From positions 1 through 41,087 of the forward strand of contig JAGQJA010000048.1 of assembly GCA_020430845.1 (NCBI GenBank): a DNA stretch of 41,087 nt. The letters run 5' to 3'. Source of the stretch: Myxococcales bacterium. Its GTDB lineage: Bacteria; Myxococcota_A; Polyangia; Polyangiales; Polyangiaceae. Shown in pieces: positions 1-8,386 of the stretch. Every line of letters starts with the position of its first letter. Within the stretch, counting starts at the first letter, position 1. The notes under the pieces were generated by a model. It did not search any database. It was given only the letters and a program-made list of their open reading frames with translations, and was not told where the DNA came from. The translations under genes were made by a program, and so were the position numbers.

Positions 1-463
1 TCGGGTTCTCGACAAAGTTTGTCTGAGGTCCGGCGCCCGGCGCGGCGAACACGGCGCACCACTTGCCGAGCGGGTCGACCGCCAGGCCCGTGTGCGGCGA
101 CTCGAGCGGATACGTCTTGAGCGTGCCGCCCTCGATGACCGAGAGGCTCGGGCGCTCGTCGGTGCCCTTGCGCCGCGGCAGCTCCCCCGCCGACAGGACG
201 AACAGGCGTTTGGTGTCGGCGGACGGCGCCGCCACGGTGACGTTCTTGCCGACGCGCACGCTCGAGCGCGACAGCTCTTGCCCCGCGCGCGCCGAGAGGA
301 GCGCGACGCGGTGGGCGCCTTCGTCGACGACGGCGACCTGATCGACGAGGCCGAACGTGCGCAGCGAGCCCGACTTGACGATGGGGGCCTCCCACTCGTC
401 GGGCCTGTCGCCGCACGCGGCGAACGTGAGCGCGAGGAGGATCGCGACGGTCTTCGATCTCAT
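1..463 (-). CDS. Putative lipoprotein, beta-propeller-like (3' end cut by window)
   Basis: The reading frame begins at an ATG and runs off the left edge, so the C-terminus is missing. About 154 codons are visible. The N-terminus is a lipoprotein signal peptide: MRSKTVAI, a hydrophobic run, then LTFAAC with Cys17 as the probable lipidated residue. The mature part has short repeated beta-rich units (for example GLVDQVAVVDEGAHRVALLSA) of the kind found in YVTN/WD40-like propellers. The start codon overlaps the stop of the upstream gene as ATGA, so the two are probably translationally coupled and function together. The substrate or partner is unknown. Near the window edge, positions 11-23 form a perfect AT-rich interrupted palindrome written in unusual codons. 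Confidence 0.75.
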   Translation of the reverse strand, partial: MRSKTVAILLALTFAACGDRPDEWEAPIVKSGSLRTFGLVDQVAVVDEGAHRVALLSARAGQELSRSSVRVGKNVTVAAPSADTKRLFVLSAGELPRRKGTDERPSLSVIEGGTLKTYPLESPHTGLAVDPLGKWCAVFAAPGAGPQTNFVENP

Positions 464-2079
464 GGCTTGCTCCCATCGACGACGCGCGCGCCGAGCTCGA
501 AGCCCGTCAGCGTTCGCGCGACGCCCGTGTCCAGATCCAAGAAGGTGATGCGCCCCTCGGGGTGCTGCTGCGCGACGAAGGCCCGCTTGGCCGCGGGCAC
601 GAGCCCCGCCGCGATGGGCGGGCTGGCGAGCGGGAAGCGCTCGACCATGAGCTGCGGGAGGCGCGCGAGGTACACGCCGTAGACCTTCTTGGTGTCGTCG
701 CGCTCGGTCACGACGGCGCGGTCGTTGGCGAGGACGACCTGGGGCGGCGGCGTCTTTCCCACGGCGACCATCGGCGCCTGCGTCGCGACGATCTTGGCCG
801 GGAGCGGCTCGGCGCCGGTGGGCACGAGGCTGAACGCGCCGGGCGATCCGTCGGGACCGTCGGTGCGATCGTGCAGGACCACCGCGTGCAGGCCGTCGGG
901 CGAAGGGAACGCGCCGAGCACGGGCGAGTAGACGCGCACCGTGCGGTACGTCGCCGGCTGCTTGGTGAGGTCCATGATGGTGAGCCGCTCGACGGGCGTG
1001 CCGTTCGAGAAGAGCAGGCCCATGGCCCCGCCGTTGGCGAGCACGACCGAGCCGATGGTCTCGCCGGTGACGGTGACCGTGGTGAACTGCGTCGGGGCCG
1101 CGAGCAGTCCCGGCACGGGGAGCACGGAGACGTCGGACTTGTCGCGGACGACGGCGACGGCGCGATCTCCGGCCGGAGACAGGTCGAGGTCGGTCACGGC
1201 GCCGGTGAGCGTCGCGTCGGCCCTGGCGCCGTCGGCGAGCGCGACGATCGTGACCGCGCTCGAGTTGTCGCGCCGGATGAGCGCGTGCGATCCGCTCGGC
1301 GTGACCGAGACGTCGCGCGAGCCCGGGTCTTCGAGCGGGTTCGACGAGACGGCGATGTTCTTCGAGACGCGCGGCGCGCTCGACAGGTCGATGATGGCGA
1401 TCCCGTCCTGCGTGATCGCGTGCGCCGTGGCGCCTTGGGCGGCGAAGCCGACCTTCACCGGGCGGTAGCCGACCGCGAGGATCGTCGAGGTGCCCGCGGC
1501 GAGATCGAGGATCGCCAGATCCTGGAAGCCCTGCTGGCGCGACGCCCCCGGCACCTTGCGCGCGTCGGTCCACGCGATCGCGTAGCGTCCGTCGGCCGAG
1601 AAGGCCCACGCGTTGGCGCCTTCGGCCGTCTTGAACGTCTTGGTCGTGATGCCCTGCGGCGTGACCTTGAGCAGCGTCGCGTCGCTCGAGAGCACGTTCG
1701 CCACGATCGTCGTGTCCTCGGCCTGACCGGGCACCGTGGCCAGGTAGGTGGGGCCGTTGCCCGCCTCGACGGTGCGGACCTCGAGGCTGCGCGCGTCGAC
1801 GAACGCGACGCGGCCGCTCTTGGGGTTCGCGATCCAGATGAAGTTGCCCGTGGCGACCGGCGCCTCCGAGTCGGGCTCGACCTCCCGCTCGGGCTCGGGC
1901 GCTCCGGGCGCGGCGGCGCCACCCGAGCTCGTGCCGTCGGCGCCGCGCTCACCCGGGGCCCCTGCGAACTCCGCGGCGGCGTCGGACGCGCCGCACGCCC
2001 CCGCGGACGCGGCCGTGAGCCCGACGCCCGCGAGCAGCAGCCAGAGCGGCCCTGGCTTCCAGTCGTGTGATCGATTCAT
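460..2079 (-). CDS. Secreted beta-propeller protein, probable lipoprotein
   Basis: This 539-residue exported protein is unrecognised beyond its fold class. I chose the ATG at 2079 because AGGAGG lies 7 nt upstream; an in-frame ATG at 2109 lacks this. The signal region has WLLLAGVGLTAASAGAC, with a possible but weak lipobox. A low-complexity Ala/Gly/Glu/Pro linker follows. From about residue 80 there are repeated blades such as IWIANPKSGRVAFVDARSLEVRTVEAG, WAFSADGRYAIAWTDA, TDLDLSPAGDRAVAVV and AFPSPDGLHAVVLHDRT, typical of YVTN/TolB-like propellers. It is the first gene of a pair with the lipoprotein at 1-463 and overlaps it by 4 nt. A surface or periplasmic binding role is inference. No catalytic motif is visible. 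Confidence 0.8.
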   Translation of the reverse strand: MNRSHDWKPGPLWLLLAGVGLTAASAGACGASDAAAEFAGAPGERGADGTSSGGAAAPGAPEPEREVEPDSEAPVATGNFIWIANPKSGRVAFVDARSLEVRTVEAGNGPTYLATVPGQAEDTTIVANVLSSDATLLKVTPQGITTKTFKTAEGANAWAFSADGRYAIAWTDARKVPGASRQQGFQDLAILDLAAGTSTILAVGYRPVKVGFAAQGATAHAITQDGIAIIDLSSAPRVSKNIAVSSNPLEDPGSRDVSVTPSGSHALIRRDNSSAVTIVALADGARADATLTGAVTDLDLSPAGDRAVAVVRDKSDVSVLPVPGLLAAPTQFTTVTVTGETIGSVVLANGGAMGLLFSNGTPVERLTIMDLTKQPATYRTVRVYSPVLGAFPSPDGLHAVVLHDRTDGPDGSPGAFSLVPTGAEPLPAKIVATQAPMVAVGKTPPPQVVLANDRAVVTERDDTKKVYGVYLARLPQLMVERFPLASPPIAAGLVPAAKRAFVAQQHPEGRITFLDLDTGVARTLTGFELGARVVDGSKP

Positions 2080-2254
2080 CCCGAGGCCTCCTATCGCGCG
2101 AGCCCGCAAGCATCGCCGCCCGAGCGCGTCGCGTACGTGGCACCGTTCGCAACCCGCGTGCCACGCGACAAGAATGCCGAATCACGGGCGAATCGGCCCA
2201 CTTGTGCGGGACGCAGGGCCGCCGAGCCCTGGCATCGATGTCAGGTTCCGCCGA

Positions 2255-3271
2255 TCAGCTGCCGATCCAGACGCCGCGCTGGTTCGCCGCGAAAATTTCG
2301 CGCCGCAGCTCGGCCTCCTTGCGATCGACGTCGGCGCCCGACTCTCCGCGCCTGCGCCGGCTCTTCACGAACGCGAGCTCGACGAGCAGGAGCTGCTTCT
2401 TGCGCCGATCGCGGAACGCGGTCCAGCCACGCGAGAAGAGCACGCCCATGTTCTTCTGCCCGAGCGCAAAGTAGCTCGACACGAGGCGCAGCTCGTCGGG
2501 GTGCAAGAGGTCGCCGACCTCGTGGAACAGCTCGCGGATCACGATGCGCCGATCACGCACGACGAGCGACGCGAGCAGGACGAAGAAGACGATGTCGATG
2601 AGCCACGACACGAGGAGCATGAGGATGAGCCCGCCGTCGCCGAAGAACGTGGGCAGGCCGTTGTGCATGGCGTGCATCGCGACCGCGAAGACGAACCCGC
2701 CGAAGGGCGCGCACACCTTGACCGCCCAGCTGCGTGACTCGGTGGCGATGCCGAAGCCGAGGCCCGTGCACGCGGTGAAGGTGCAGTGCGAGAGGCCGAG
2801 GAGCACGGTGCGCAAGAAGAGCAGCACGGCGAAGCCCGCGATCCCCTCCTTGGCGAACTGGTTGGCGACGTACAGGATGTCCTCGGTGAGGGTGAAGCCG
2901 AGCCCCACGACGCCGCCGTAGATGGCGCCGTCGAGCGGGCCGTCGAGCTCACGCAGGCCGAGGGCGCTGATGAGCGCGATCGCCGCGACGCCGAAGCCCT
3001 TGAACGTCTCTTCGAAGATCGGCGCGAAGACCGTGGCGCCGACGGCGTCGAGGAACGCCGCGTCGGGGCGCGCGATCGCCTCGGTGAGGTTCTGCGCGAT
3101 CGACGAGGCCATCCCGCCGCCGACCGTGGCGAAGCAGGCGCCCCAGATGAACGCGGCCGCGATGAGCCACCACGGCTCGGGCTCGAAGCGGTCCACCCAG
3201 CGGATGAACACGAGGTAGCTCAGCACGATCGGCGTGACGAACACGACACCGAGGACGAGGCCGAGCAACAT
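2255..3271 (-). CDS. prsW: PrsW-family intramembrane metalloprotease
   Basis: This is a 338-residue polytopic membrane protein. It carries the PrsW/CPBP-like signature: EExxK at residues 87-91 (FEETFKG), FTLTED at 126-131, SHCTF with His162, and HAMHN with His200. These are the presumed metal ligands and catalytic residues. About seven hydrophobic segments span residues 1-240. The C-terminal 90 residues are charged and probably cytoplasmic. In Bacillus, PrsW makes the first cut in an anti-sigma factor; the substrate here is unknown and no sigma/anti-sigma pair is adjacent. The ATG is preceded by GGAG and, 8 nt away, by a TATCGT hexamer. The C-terminal coding region contains a 15-bp AT-rich palindrome at 2288-2302. 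The start lies 86 nt after the propeller lipoprotein gene, so it may belong to the same transcript. Confidence 0.88.
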   Translation of the reverse strand: MLLGLVLGVVFVTPIVLSYLVFIRWVDRFEPEPWWLIAAAFIWGACFATVGGGMASSIAQNLTEAIARPDAAFLDAVGATVFAPIFEETFKGFGVAAIALISALGLRELDGPLDGAIYGGVVGLGFTLTEDILYVANQFAKEGIAGFAVLLFLRTVLLGLSHCTFTACTGLGFGIATESRSWAVKVCAPFGGFVFAVAMHAMHNGLPTFFGDGGLILMLLVSWLIDIVFFVLLASLVVRDRRIVIRELFHEVGDLLHPDELRLVSSYFALGQKNMGVLFSRGWTAFRDRRKKQLLLVELAFVKSRRRRGESGADVDRKEAELRREIFAANQRGVWIGS

Positions 3272-3279
3272 CTCCGTTC

Positions 3280-3285
3280 ACGATA
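3280..3285 (-). promoter_or_regulatory. Candidate extended -10 for prsW
   Basis: TGCTATCGT on the minus strand gives an extended -10 (TGnTANNNT) whose last base is 8 nt before the prsW ATG. A start site 6-7 nt downstream would leave a leader of only a few bases. No clear -35 is visible. Confidence 0.4.
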
Positions 3286-3357
3286 GCAGGGCCGCGCCCG
3301 CGCACGACGGCCGCCGCGCACAAACGGCCCGCGTCGCCGTCGGGCCGGCGCCGGGGC

Positions 3358-4488
3358 TCACGGGCTCGCCGGGTAGTCGAGCGGCCGCGCCAACGTCTCT
3401 GTGCCGGGGGCGTACGCGGCCGACAGCGCAAAGTAGCCCTCGCCTCCCCCGAGACCCGCCGGGTGGTCCTGCTGCACGTAGAGCATGATCCCCGCCCCCA
3501 CGGGCACCATCGTGGGCGCGCGCTCCTTCTTGCCGACCGCGAACACGGGCAGCTGCTGGCGCTCGAGCGGGCCGCTCTCGCCGTAGCGCCCGGCGAAGCC
3601 GATCACGGTCGCGCCCGCGAGCGACTCTCCCGTGTAGAGTACACGTATGTGCAGGCGCCCCGCCGGCGTCGTGCGCACAGAGACCTCGGGGTCGGACACG
3701 CGGCCCGTGTCGAAGGGCCCCTTCTCGTTGGGGAGGAGCTCCGACGGGAGCGCCGGACGGGACGGCGCGAGCACGGGCTCGATCTCGGGCGTGCTCGGGT
3801 CGGGATCGAGGCGGCGGAAGGCCAGGCCGTCGGCGCTCTCGGCCTCGAAGATCGACGTGCCCGCGGCGTAGAGCATCCGGAAGCGCCCGTCGGGGAGCCG
3901 ATACACAGAGGGGGCGCGCGGCGCGGTGGTCTCGGCGCCCGACGGCGCGACCGCGGCGAGCACCGGCGCGGGCAGCTTGGAGAACGTGACGCCGTCGACG
4001 GATCGCGCGAGCCCGATGCCGCCCGCGGCCGCGTAGTAGAGCCAGATCTCGCCGCCCACCGCGAGCGCCGCGGGGCCCGAGAGCGCGCCGCCCTCCCACG
4101 GTAGGTCGGCCGAGAGCACGCGCGCGGGGCTCCGCCCGGTGTGACCCGTCGCGCCGAAGAACGCCCGCCCGTCGAGCGCACGCGAGCGCACGATCCCGTC
4201 CGCGCCCGCCGCGTCGCGCGCCACGGCGTAGAGCACCACAGAGGGCTCGGCCTCACCCGCGACGCGGATCGAGATGGCCGACGGCTCTCGGTACTCGGCG
4301 CGCTCGTCGTCGAGCACGAACGGCGCGACGCCGGGCACCTCGTCGCCGGCGAGCTTGCGGAACGGCCCCACGCCGGAGCTCGGCAGGTCGCGGTCCCCCT
4401 CGCCTTCGGCCCCTGTGGTCGCGCACGCATAGATGCATATGCATGCAGATGCACCGAGCAGCGCCTGGGCGAGCGCCCGCCGCGTCAC
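3358..4488 (-). CDS. Lipoprotein with five-bladed propeller-like (GH43/GH32-type) fold
   Basis: This 376-residue protein starts at a GTG that overlaps the stop of the upstream FadL-like gene (GTGA). An upstream-extended reading in the same frame is antisense-like arginine-rich noise. The N-terminus MTRRALAQALLGASACICIYAC is a lipoprotein signal, with Cys22 as the likely acylation site. The body repeats units such as EIWLYYAAAGGIGLARSVDG, FRMLYAAGTSIFEAESADG and RLHIRVLYTGES, resembling the glycoside-hydrolase 43/32/130 propeller. I cannot pick out a catalytic Asp/Glu set, so it may be a non-enzymatic binding lipoprotein. It is the third gene of a coupled set with two FadL-like barrels. Two AT-rich palindromes (3631-3645 and 4433-4444) sit in its coding sequence and use rare codons. 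Confidence 0.75.
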   Translation of the reverse strand: MTRRALAQALLGASACICIYACATTGAEGEGDRDLPSSGVGPFRKLAGDEVPGVAPFVLDDERAEYREPSAISIRVAGEAEPSVVLYAVARDAAGADGIVRSRALDGRAFFGATGHTGRSPARVLSADLPWEGGALSGPAALAVGGEIWLYYAAAGGIGLARSVDGVTFSKLPAPVLAAVAPSGAETTAPRAPSVYRLPDGRFRMLYAAGTSIFEAESADGLAFRRLDPDPSTPEIEPVLAPSRPALPSELLPNEKGPFDTGRVSDPEVSVRTTPAGRLHIRVLYTGESLAGATVIGFAGRYGESGPLERQQLPVFAVGKKERAPTMVPVGAGIMLYVQQDHPAGLGGGEGYFALSAAYAPGTETLARPLDYPASP

Positions 4489-5852
4489 TTGGCCCTCCCC
4501 GGCGGGTCGAACACGACGCCGAGCTGCAGGCCGAACGCGATGAAGCGCCCGCCGGCCGTGTAGTCGCCGACCAGGTCGGCCGCGCTGGTCTTGCGCGTCG
4601 TGGAGGTGACGAGCTGGCCGAGCTGGCCGTGCGCGTCGAGCGTGACCGTGCCTGGGAGCTCGCGCGCGAGATCGCGCAGGGCCACGCCCGCCCCGAGCGA
4701 GACGGTGTGCCGACTGCGATCGATGTAGTTGGTGAGGCCCGACTGCGCCTCGATGGGGCTGACGAAGATCTCGTAGCCGCCGCGCGCGAACACGTCGGCG
4801 GTGCGGGCGTGCACGGCGCGCCACTCGACACCGAAGCGAGGGACGAGCCGATCGCGCATCCTGAGCGGCTCGACGCGCGTCGGCGCGGGCACCTCCGGCG
4901 GCGTCACGGTGGGCGGCCAGCCGCCGTCCGGCGGGGGGATGTCGAGCGCGACGTCGAGCCGCGCGACCGGGGGCACGTACGCGCTCCACTGGATCCACGT
5001 GGCGTCGAACGTCGTCGTCACGTCGCGGTGGGGCTTCCACTCGCCGCCGAGCACGATCTGCTGGGGCAAGAAGTTGTTGACGCTGCTCGTCTCGAGCACG
5101 AAGAGCGCGGTCGTGAGGTCGGAGATGCTCCCCGCGAGGCGCGCGGAGAGGTCGAGCCCGAGCTGGAACTCGCCCCGGTAGACCGCGGCGAGCGCGGCGC
5201 TGTCGGAGAGCGCGACACGCACGCCCGCGTGGGGGTAGCGGATCGCGGTCAGGTCCGCGTCGACCTCGTGGCGCAGCTCGGAGTCGTCTGCACGAAAGAC
5301 GTTGGCGCGGCCGGTGATGTCGAGGCGGCCGCGCGTCGACGACATGAACGAGAGCCCGCCGCCGATCTGGAGCCACGGCACCGGCTCGATGGCGAGGCAC
5401 GCCGCGAGGAAGAGGCGTTGGTTTCGGTTGTCGTACATCTCCCAGCGCGGCTGCTCCTGGCGGAGCGCTCGGACGCGCGAGATGCGGTCGTCGGGCAGGT
5501 GCAGCGCGATGCCGAAGGCGAACGGCATCCCGAAGAGCGTGCCGGGCACCACGAGCCCGCCGTTGAGACCTTTGACCGGGTCGACCCCGGTGTCGGCCCC
5601 GTTGATCTGCATGTGGTGATCGGCGCGAAAGTATCCGATGGAGAGCTCGAGGCCGCGCGAGCGCGCGAGCGCCGCGGGGTTGTAGTAGGTCGCGGCGAAC
5701 CCGCGGGTGGTGGCCGAGGCGGCTCCGCCCATGGCCGTCTCGCGAGAGCCGAAGCCATACGTGTCGGGCGGGTTGGCCTGCGCGGCGCCTGCCGAGAGCG
5801 AGGCGGCGCACGCGGCGGCAGCAGCGAGGGAGAGCGAGCGCGCGCGTGCCAT
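4485..5852 (-). CDS. FadL/OmpP1-family outer-membrane protein (second copy)
   Basis: This is a 455-residue protein with an N-terminal signal peptide (MARARSLSLAAAAACAAS, cleavage near AQANPPD). The mature start shows the OmpP1/FadL hallmark GFGSRETAMGGAASAT followed by FAATYYNPAALA. The rest alternates short amphipathic strands, as expected of a 14-strand barrel for hydrophobic compounds. The family imports long-chain fatty acids or aromatic hydrocarbons; the substrate here is unknown. The ATG overlaps the stop of the paralogous upstream gene (TGATG), and its own stop overlaps the GTG of the propeller lipoprotein. The three genes are therefore probably made together. Confidence 0.85.
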   Translation of the reverse strand: MARARSLSLAAAAACAASLSAGAAQANPPDTYGFGSRETAMGGAASATTRGFAATYYNPAALARSRGLELSIGYFRADHHMQINGADTGVDPVKGLNGGLVVPGTLFGMPFAFGIALHLPDDRISRVRALRQEQPRWEMYDNRNQRLFLAACLAIEPVPWLQIGGGLSFMSSTRGRLDITGRANVFRADDSELRHEVDADLTAIRYPHAGVRVALSDSAALAAVYRGEFQLGLDLSARLAGSISDLTTALFVLETSSVNNFLPQQIVLGGEWKPHRDVTTTFDATWIQWSAYVPPVARLDVALDIPPPDGGWPPTVTPPEVPAPTRVEPLRMRDRLVPRFGVEWRAVHARTADVFARGGYEIFVSPIEAQSGLTNYIDRSRHTVSLGAGVALRDLARELPGTVTLDAHGQLGQLVTSTTRKTSAADLVGDYTAGGRFIAFGLQLGVVFDPPGRAK

Positions 5853-7183
5853 CAGAAGCTCACCCCCGCGAGCGCGCCGAAGACGAGCACCTGCCCCGAG
5901 ATCTGCGCCGGGGCGAACGACGCGTCTGTGGAGCCGATGTCGCGCCCGACGAGGCTCTGGACCTGGGTGAAGATGTCGAACGTGACGGGGGGCAGCGGAC
6001 GCTTGCCTGCGAGGCCCGCCCCGAAGGTCGCGGCCACGCGCGCCGCGTCGAAGTAGCGCGTGGGCACGGTGCTCACCCCGCGCGACGCGCCGTCGTAGGC
6101 CTGCGACACGGGCAGCTCGGACGGGACCGGCGACGTCTCGAAGAAGGCGCCCGCGCGGAGCGCGAGGTCGAGCGACGGCGTGACCGTCACGTGCTGCTCG
6201 GCCCCCACGCGCACGCTCACGACGTCACGGAACGCGATCTTCGGCGGAGAGAGCCCGCAGTCGGTGCCGCCGTCGCTGCAGAGCACGGTCGGCTCGAGCG
6301 GACCGGGGTAGTCGCCCCAGCGCTTGTAGACGGCGCCGATCGCGATCGTATTACCTTTCCGTACACGCGCGACCTCGGTCACGATCTGCGCGGGATCGTA
6401 CTGGGCGAGGCCCGCGATGTTGAACACGGGGATGGCGATCGAGCTGAGCTTGGAGCCGTCGACGAGCACGGCGAAGCGCGCGTCGAGCTTGCCGCGGAAC
6501 GAGAGGCCGAGGCGGTACGTGGCGTCGCCCCCGCTCGGCAGGTCGTACGAGGCGCCGATGGCGGGAGCATAGGTCGCGACGAGCTGGTCCTCGACGCGCG
6601 TCCCGACGCGGCCGGTCGCGTCGGTCGCCGCGACGACGGTGCCGACGATCTCGGCGAGCGCGGCGAACCCCACGCCGAGCCGCAGACCGTAGCCCAGGTT
6701 CGCGCCGAGACCTGCGCGGAGCGTGACCGACTGCGCGCGATCGCCGAGCACGACGAACTGCGGGCGCTCGGGGTAGAGCGCGCGGCCCCGAACGATGACG
6801 TCGGACGGCGTGTAGAACGCGAGGCCCAGCCCCACGCGGTCTCGGAGCTTTCCGCCGAGCGGAAGCGGCAGATCTGCGCCGATGAAGAACCCGCGCGCGC
6901 GCTCGGTGCTCAGGCGCCCGGGCAGCCCCGGCCCCGCCGCGTCGAGGCGGAACGTCGCGCCGAGCATGCCGAGCGTGAGCTTGCTCTTCATGCGCGCGCC
7001 GAGGAGCGCGGGGTTCGCGTACGCGGCCTCGAAGCCGCGCGCGTGGGCCGCGCCGGTGGCGCCCATCGCGCTCGAGCGCCCGCCGTAGCCGAAGAGGTCC
7101 TCCGGCGACGCCGACGCCGACCCCGCGGCGCACGTGAGCGCGAGCCCCACGCACGCGCCGATCGTCCGCTCCTGCCACCCCAT
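5852..7183 (-). CDS. FadL/OmpP1-family outer-membrane protein (first copy)
   Basis: This 443-residue barrel protein is paralogous to the next gene. The ATG at 7183 gives a signal peptide, MGWQERTIGACVGLALTCAAGSASAS; an in-frame extension to 7327 overlaps the rlmN-like gene and looks non-coding. The mature part begins with DLFGYGGRSSAMGATGAAHARGF and AAYANPALLG, the same FadL pattern as its neighbour. A Cys pair occurs near GTDCGL. It is the first gene of a coupled set (this, the second FadL-like gene, the propeller lipoprotein). Substrate unknown; a channel for hydrophobic molecules is inferred from the family. Confidence 0.83.
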   Translation of the reverse strand: MGWQERTIGACVGLALTCAAGSASASPEDLFGYGGRSSAMGATGAAHARGFEAAYANPALLGARMKSKLTLGMLGATFRLDAAGPGLPGRLSTERARGFFIGADLPLPLGGKLRDRVGLGLAFYTPSDVIVRGRALYPERPQFVVLGDRAQSVTLRAGLGANLGYGLRLGVGFAALAEIVGTVVAATDATGRVGTRVEDQLVATYAPAIGASYDLPSGGDATYRLGLSFRGKLDARFAVLVDGSKLSSIAIPVFNIAGLAQYDPAQIVTEVARVRKGNTIAIGAVYKRWGDYPGPLEPTVLCSDGGTDCGLSPPKIAFRDVVSVRVGAEQHVTVTPSLDLALRAGAFFETSPVPSELPVSQAYDGASRGVSTVPTRYFDAARVAATFGAGLAGKRPLPPVTFDIFTQVQSLVGRDIGSTDASFAPAQISGQVLVFGALAGVSF

Positions 7184-7226
7184 GACCCGCGCCGGGATTA
7201 CCACGACCGCGGGCGCGCGGGGCGAA

Positions 7227-8291
7227 CTACCGGGCTTGGCCGGCGAGCTGCCCGCAGGCCGCCTGCACGTCGGCGCCGCCGCTGTACCGCCGGTGGCTCG
7301 CGACGCCGGCGGCCGAGAGCGCGTCACGAAAGCGGGCTTCGGCGTCGGGCGCGCTGCGCGAGAACGGATCGTCGTGGCCGAGGCTGTTGTACGGGATGAG
7401 GCTCAGCCGGGGCGAGTGCCCCGCGCGCTGACGGAAGTCGTCGACGAGGCGCGCGAGCGCGAGCGCGTCCTCGGGCCCGTCGTTGACGCCCGCGAGCAGC
7501 GTGTAAGCCCACATGGGTGACTGCGCCGTGGCGCGCGCGTGCTCGACGCACGCCTCGAGGACGGCGGACGTGTCGTGAGAGGCGTCGATGGGCATGAGCG
7601 AGCGGCGTCGGCCGGGGCGCGCGCTCCCGATCGACCACCCGAGCCGCACGTTGGGCGCCTCGACGGCGAGGCGGCGGATGCCCGACGGGAGCCCGGCCGT
7701 GCAGACCGTGACGTTGCGCGCGTCGATCGCGAGCGCGCTCGGGTCGGTGAGCACCCGGATGGCCGCGATGACCCGGTCGGCGTTGGCGAGCGGCTCGCCC
7801 ATGCCTTGGAACACGACGCCGTGCACGCGACCGATCCCGCGCGCGCGCAGCCCCCGACGCACGACGCGCACCTGCTCGACGATCTCCCAGACCTCGAGGT
7901 TGCGCGACAGCCCCAGCCGCCCCGTGGCGCAGAACGCGCACGCGAGCGCGCACCCCACCTGCGAGCTGACGCACACCGAGAAGCGCCCCGCCCGCTCGAG
8001 CGGGATACGCACGGCCTCGACGACGTGACCGTCCGGCGTCCGGAGGGCGTACTTCACGAACGGATCCAGCTCGCTCGACGCTTCGGCCGTCACCTCGAGC
8101 GCGGGGACCACGCCTCGGCGCACGACGGCCTCACGTGCGAGGCGGCGGATGCCGGACGACGGCGTCCCAGGGTCCTCGTCGCGGTGCACCTGGGCCACGA
8201 TCCGCCGTGCGTCGGCGAGCGTCGCCTCGGGGACGCTCTCGGCGAGCTGCCCGGGCGTCACGGCCTGGAGGTAGATCGGGGTTTGTGACAC
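7227..8291 (-). CDS. RlmN/Cfr-family radical SAM methyltransferase-like protein
   Basis: This is a 354-residue protein that starts at GTG. It has the radical SAM cluster motif CALACAFC (Cys114, Cys118, Cys121) preceded by CVSSQVG with Cys107, and GMGEPLAN. The late CGQLAG has the C-terminal Cys at about residue 346 that forms the protein-RNA intermediate in RlmN. RlmN methylates C2 of A2503 in 23S rRNA and of A37 in some tRNAs. Two central blocks differ from canonical RlmN: VTVCTAGL where VT(L/V)STSG is usual, and LGWSIGSARPG where LAISLHA is usual. A paralogue with a different RNA target is possible. It lies 43 nt upstream of the FadL-like genes and is divergent from tatB. Confidence 0.82.
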   Translation of the reverse strand: MSQTPIYLQAVTPGQLAESVPEATLADARRIVAQVHRDEDPGTPSSGIRRLAREAVVRRGVVPALEVTAEASSELDPFVKYALRTPDGHVVEAVRIPLERAGRFSVCVSSQVGCALACAFCATGRLGLSRNLEVWEIVEQVRVVRRGLRARGIGRVHGVVFQGMGEPLANADRVIAAIRVLTDPSALAIDARNVTVCTAGLPSGIRRLAVEAPNVRLGWSIGSARPGRRRSLMPIDASHDTSAVLEACVEHARATAQSPMWAYTLLAGVNDGPEDALALARLVDDFRQRAGHSPRLSLIPYNSLGHDDPFSRSAPDAEARFRDALSAAGVASHRRYSGGADVQAACGQLAGQAR

Positions 8292-8371
8292 GGCGCCCCG
8301 GTCTGTAGCAGAACGACGAGGCGGCGTCCGCCGGGGTCACGCGTCCTTCGCCGGGCGCGCGCGAGCCGTGA

Positions 8372-8377
8372 TACCTT
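8372..8377 (+). promoter_or_regulatory. Candidate extended -10 for tatBC
   Basis: TGATACCTT is an extended -10 (TGnTANNNT) with 9 nt between the hexamer and the GTG start of tatB. This predicts a 2-3 nt leader. No Shine-Dalgarno sequence precedes the GTG. Confidence 0.4.
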
Positions 8378-8386
8378 GCACCTCAC

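Noticed and set aside
3358-5811. 817-residue version of the propeller lipoprotein
   Set aside because: The N-terminal 440 residues are antisense-like Arg-rich sequence out of frame with the FadL-like gene; the GTG at 4488 gives a proper signal peptide.
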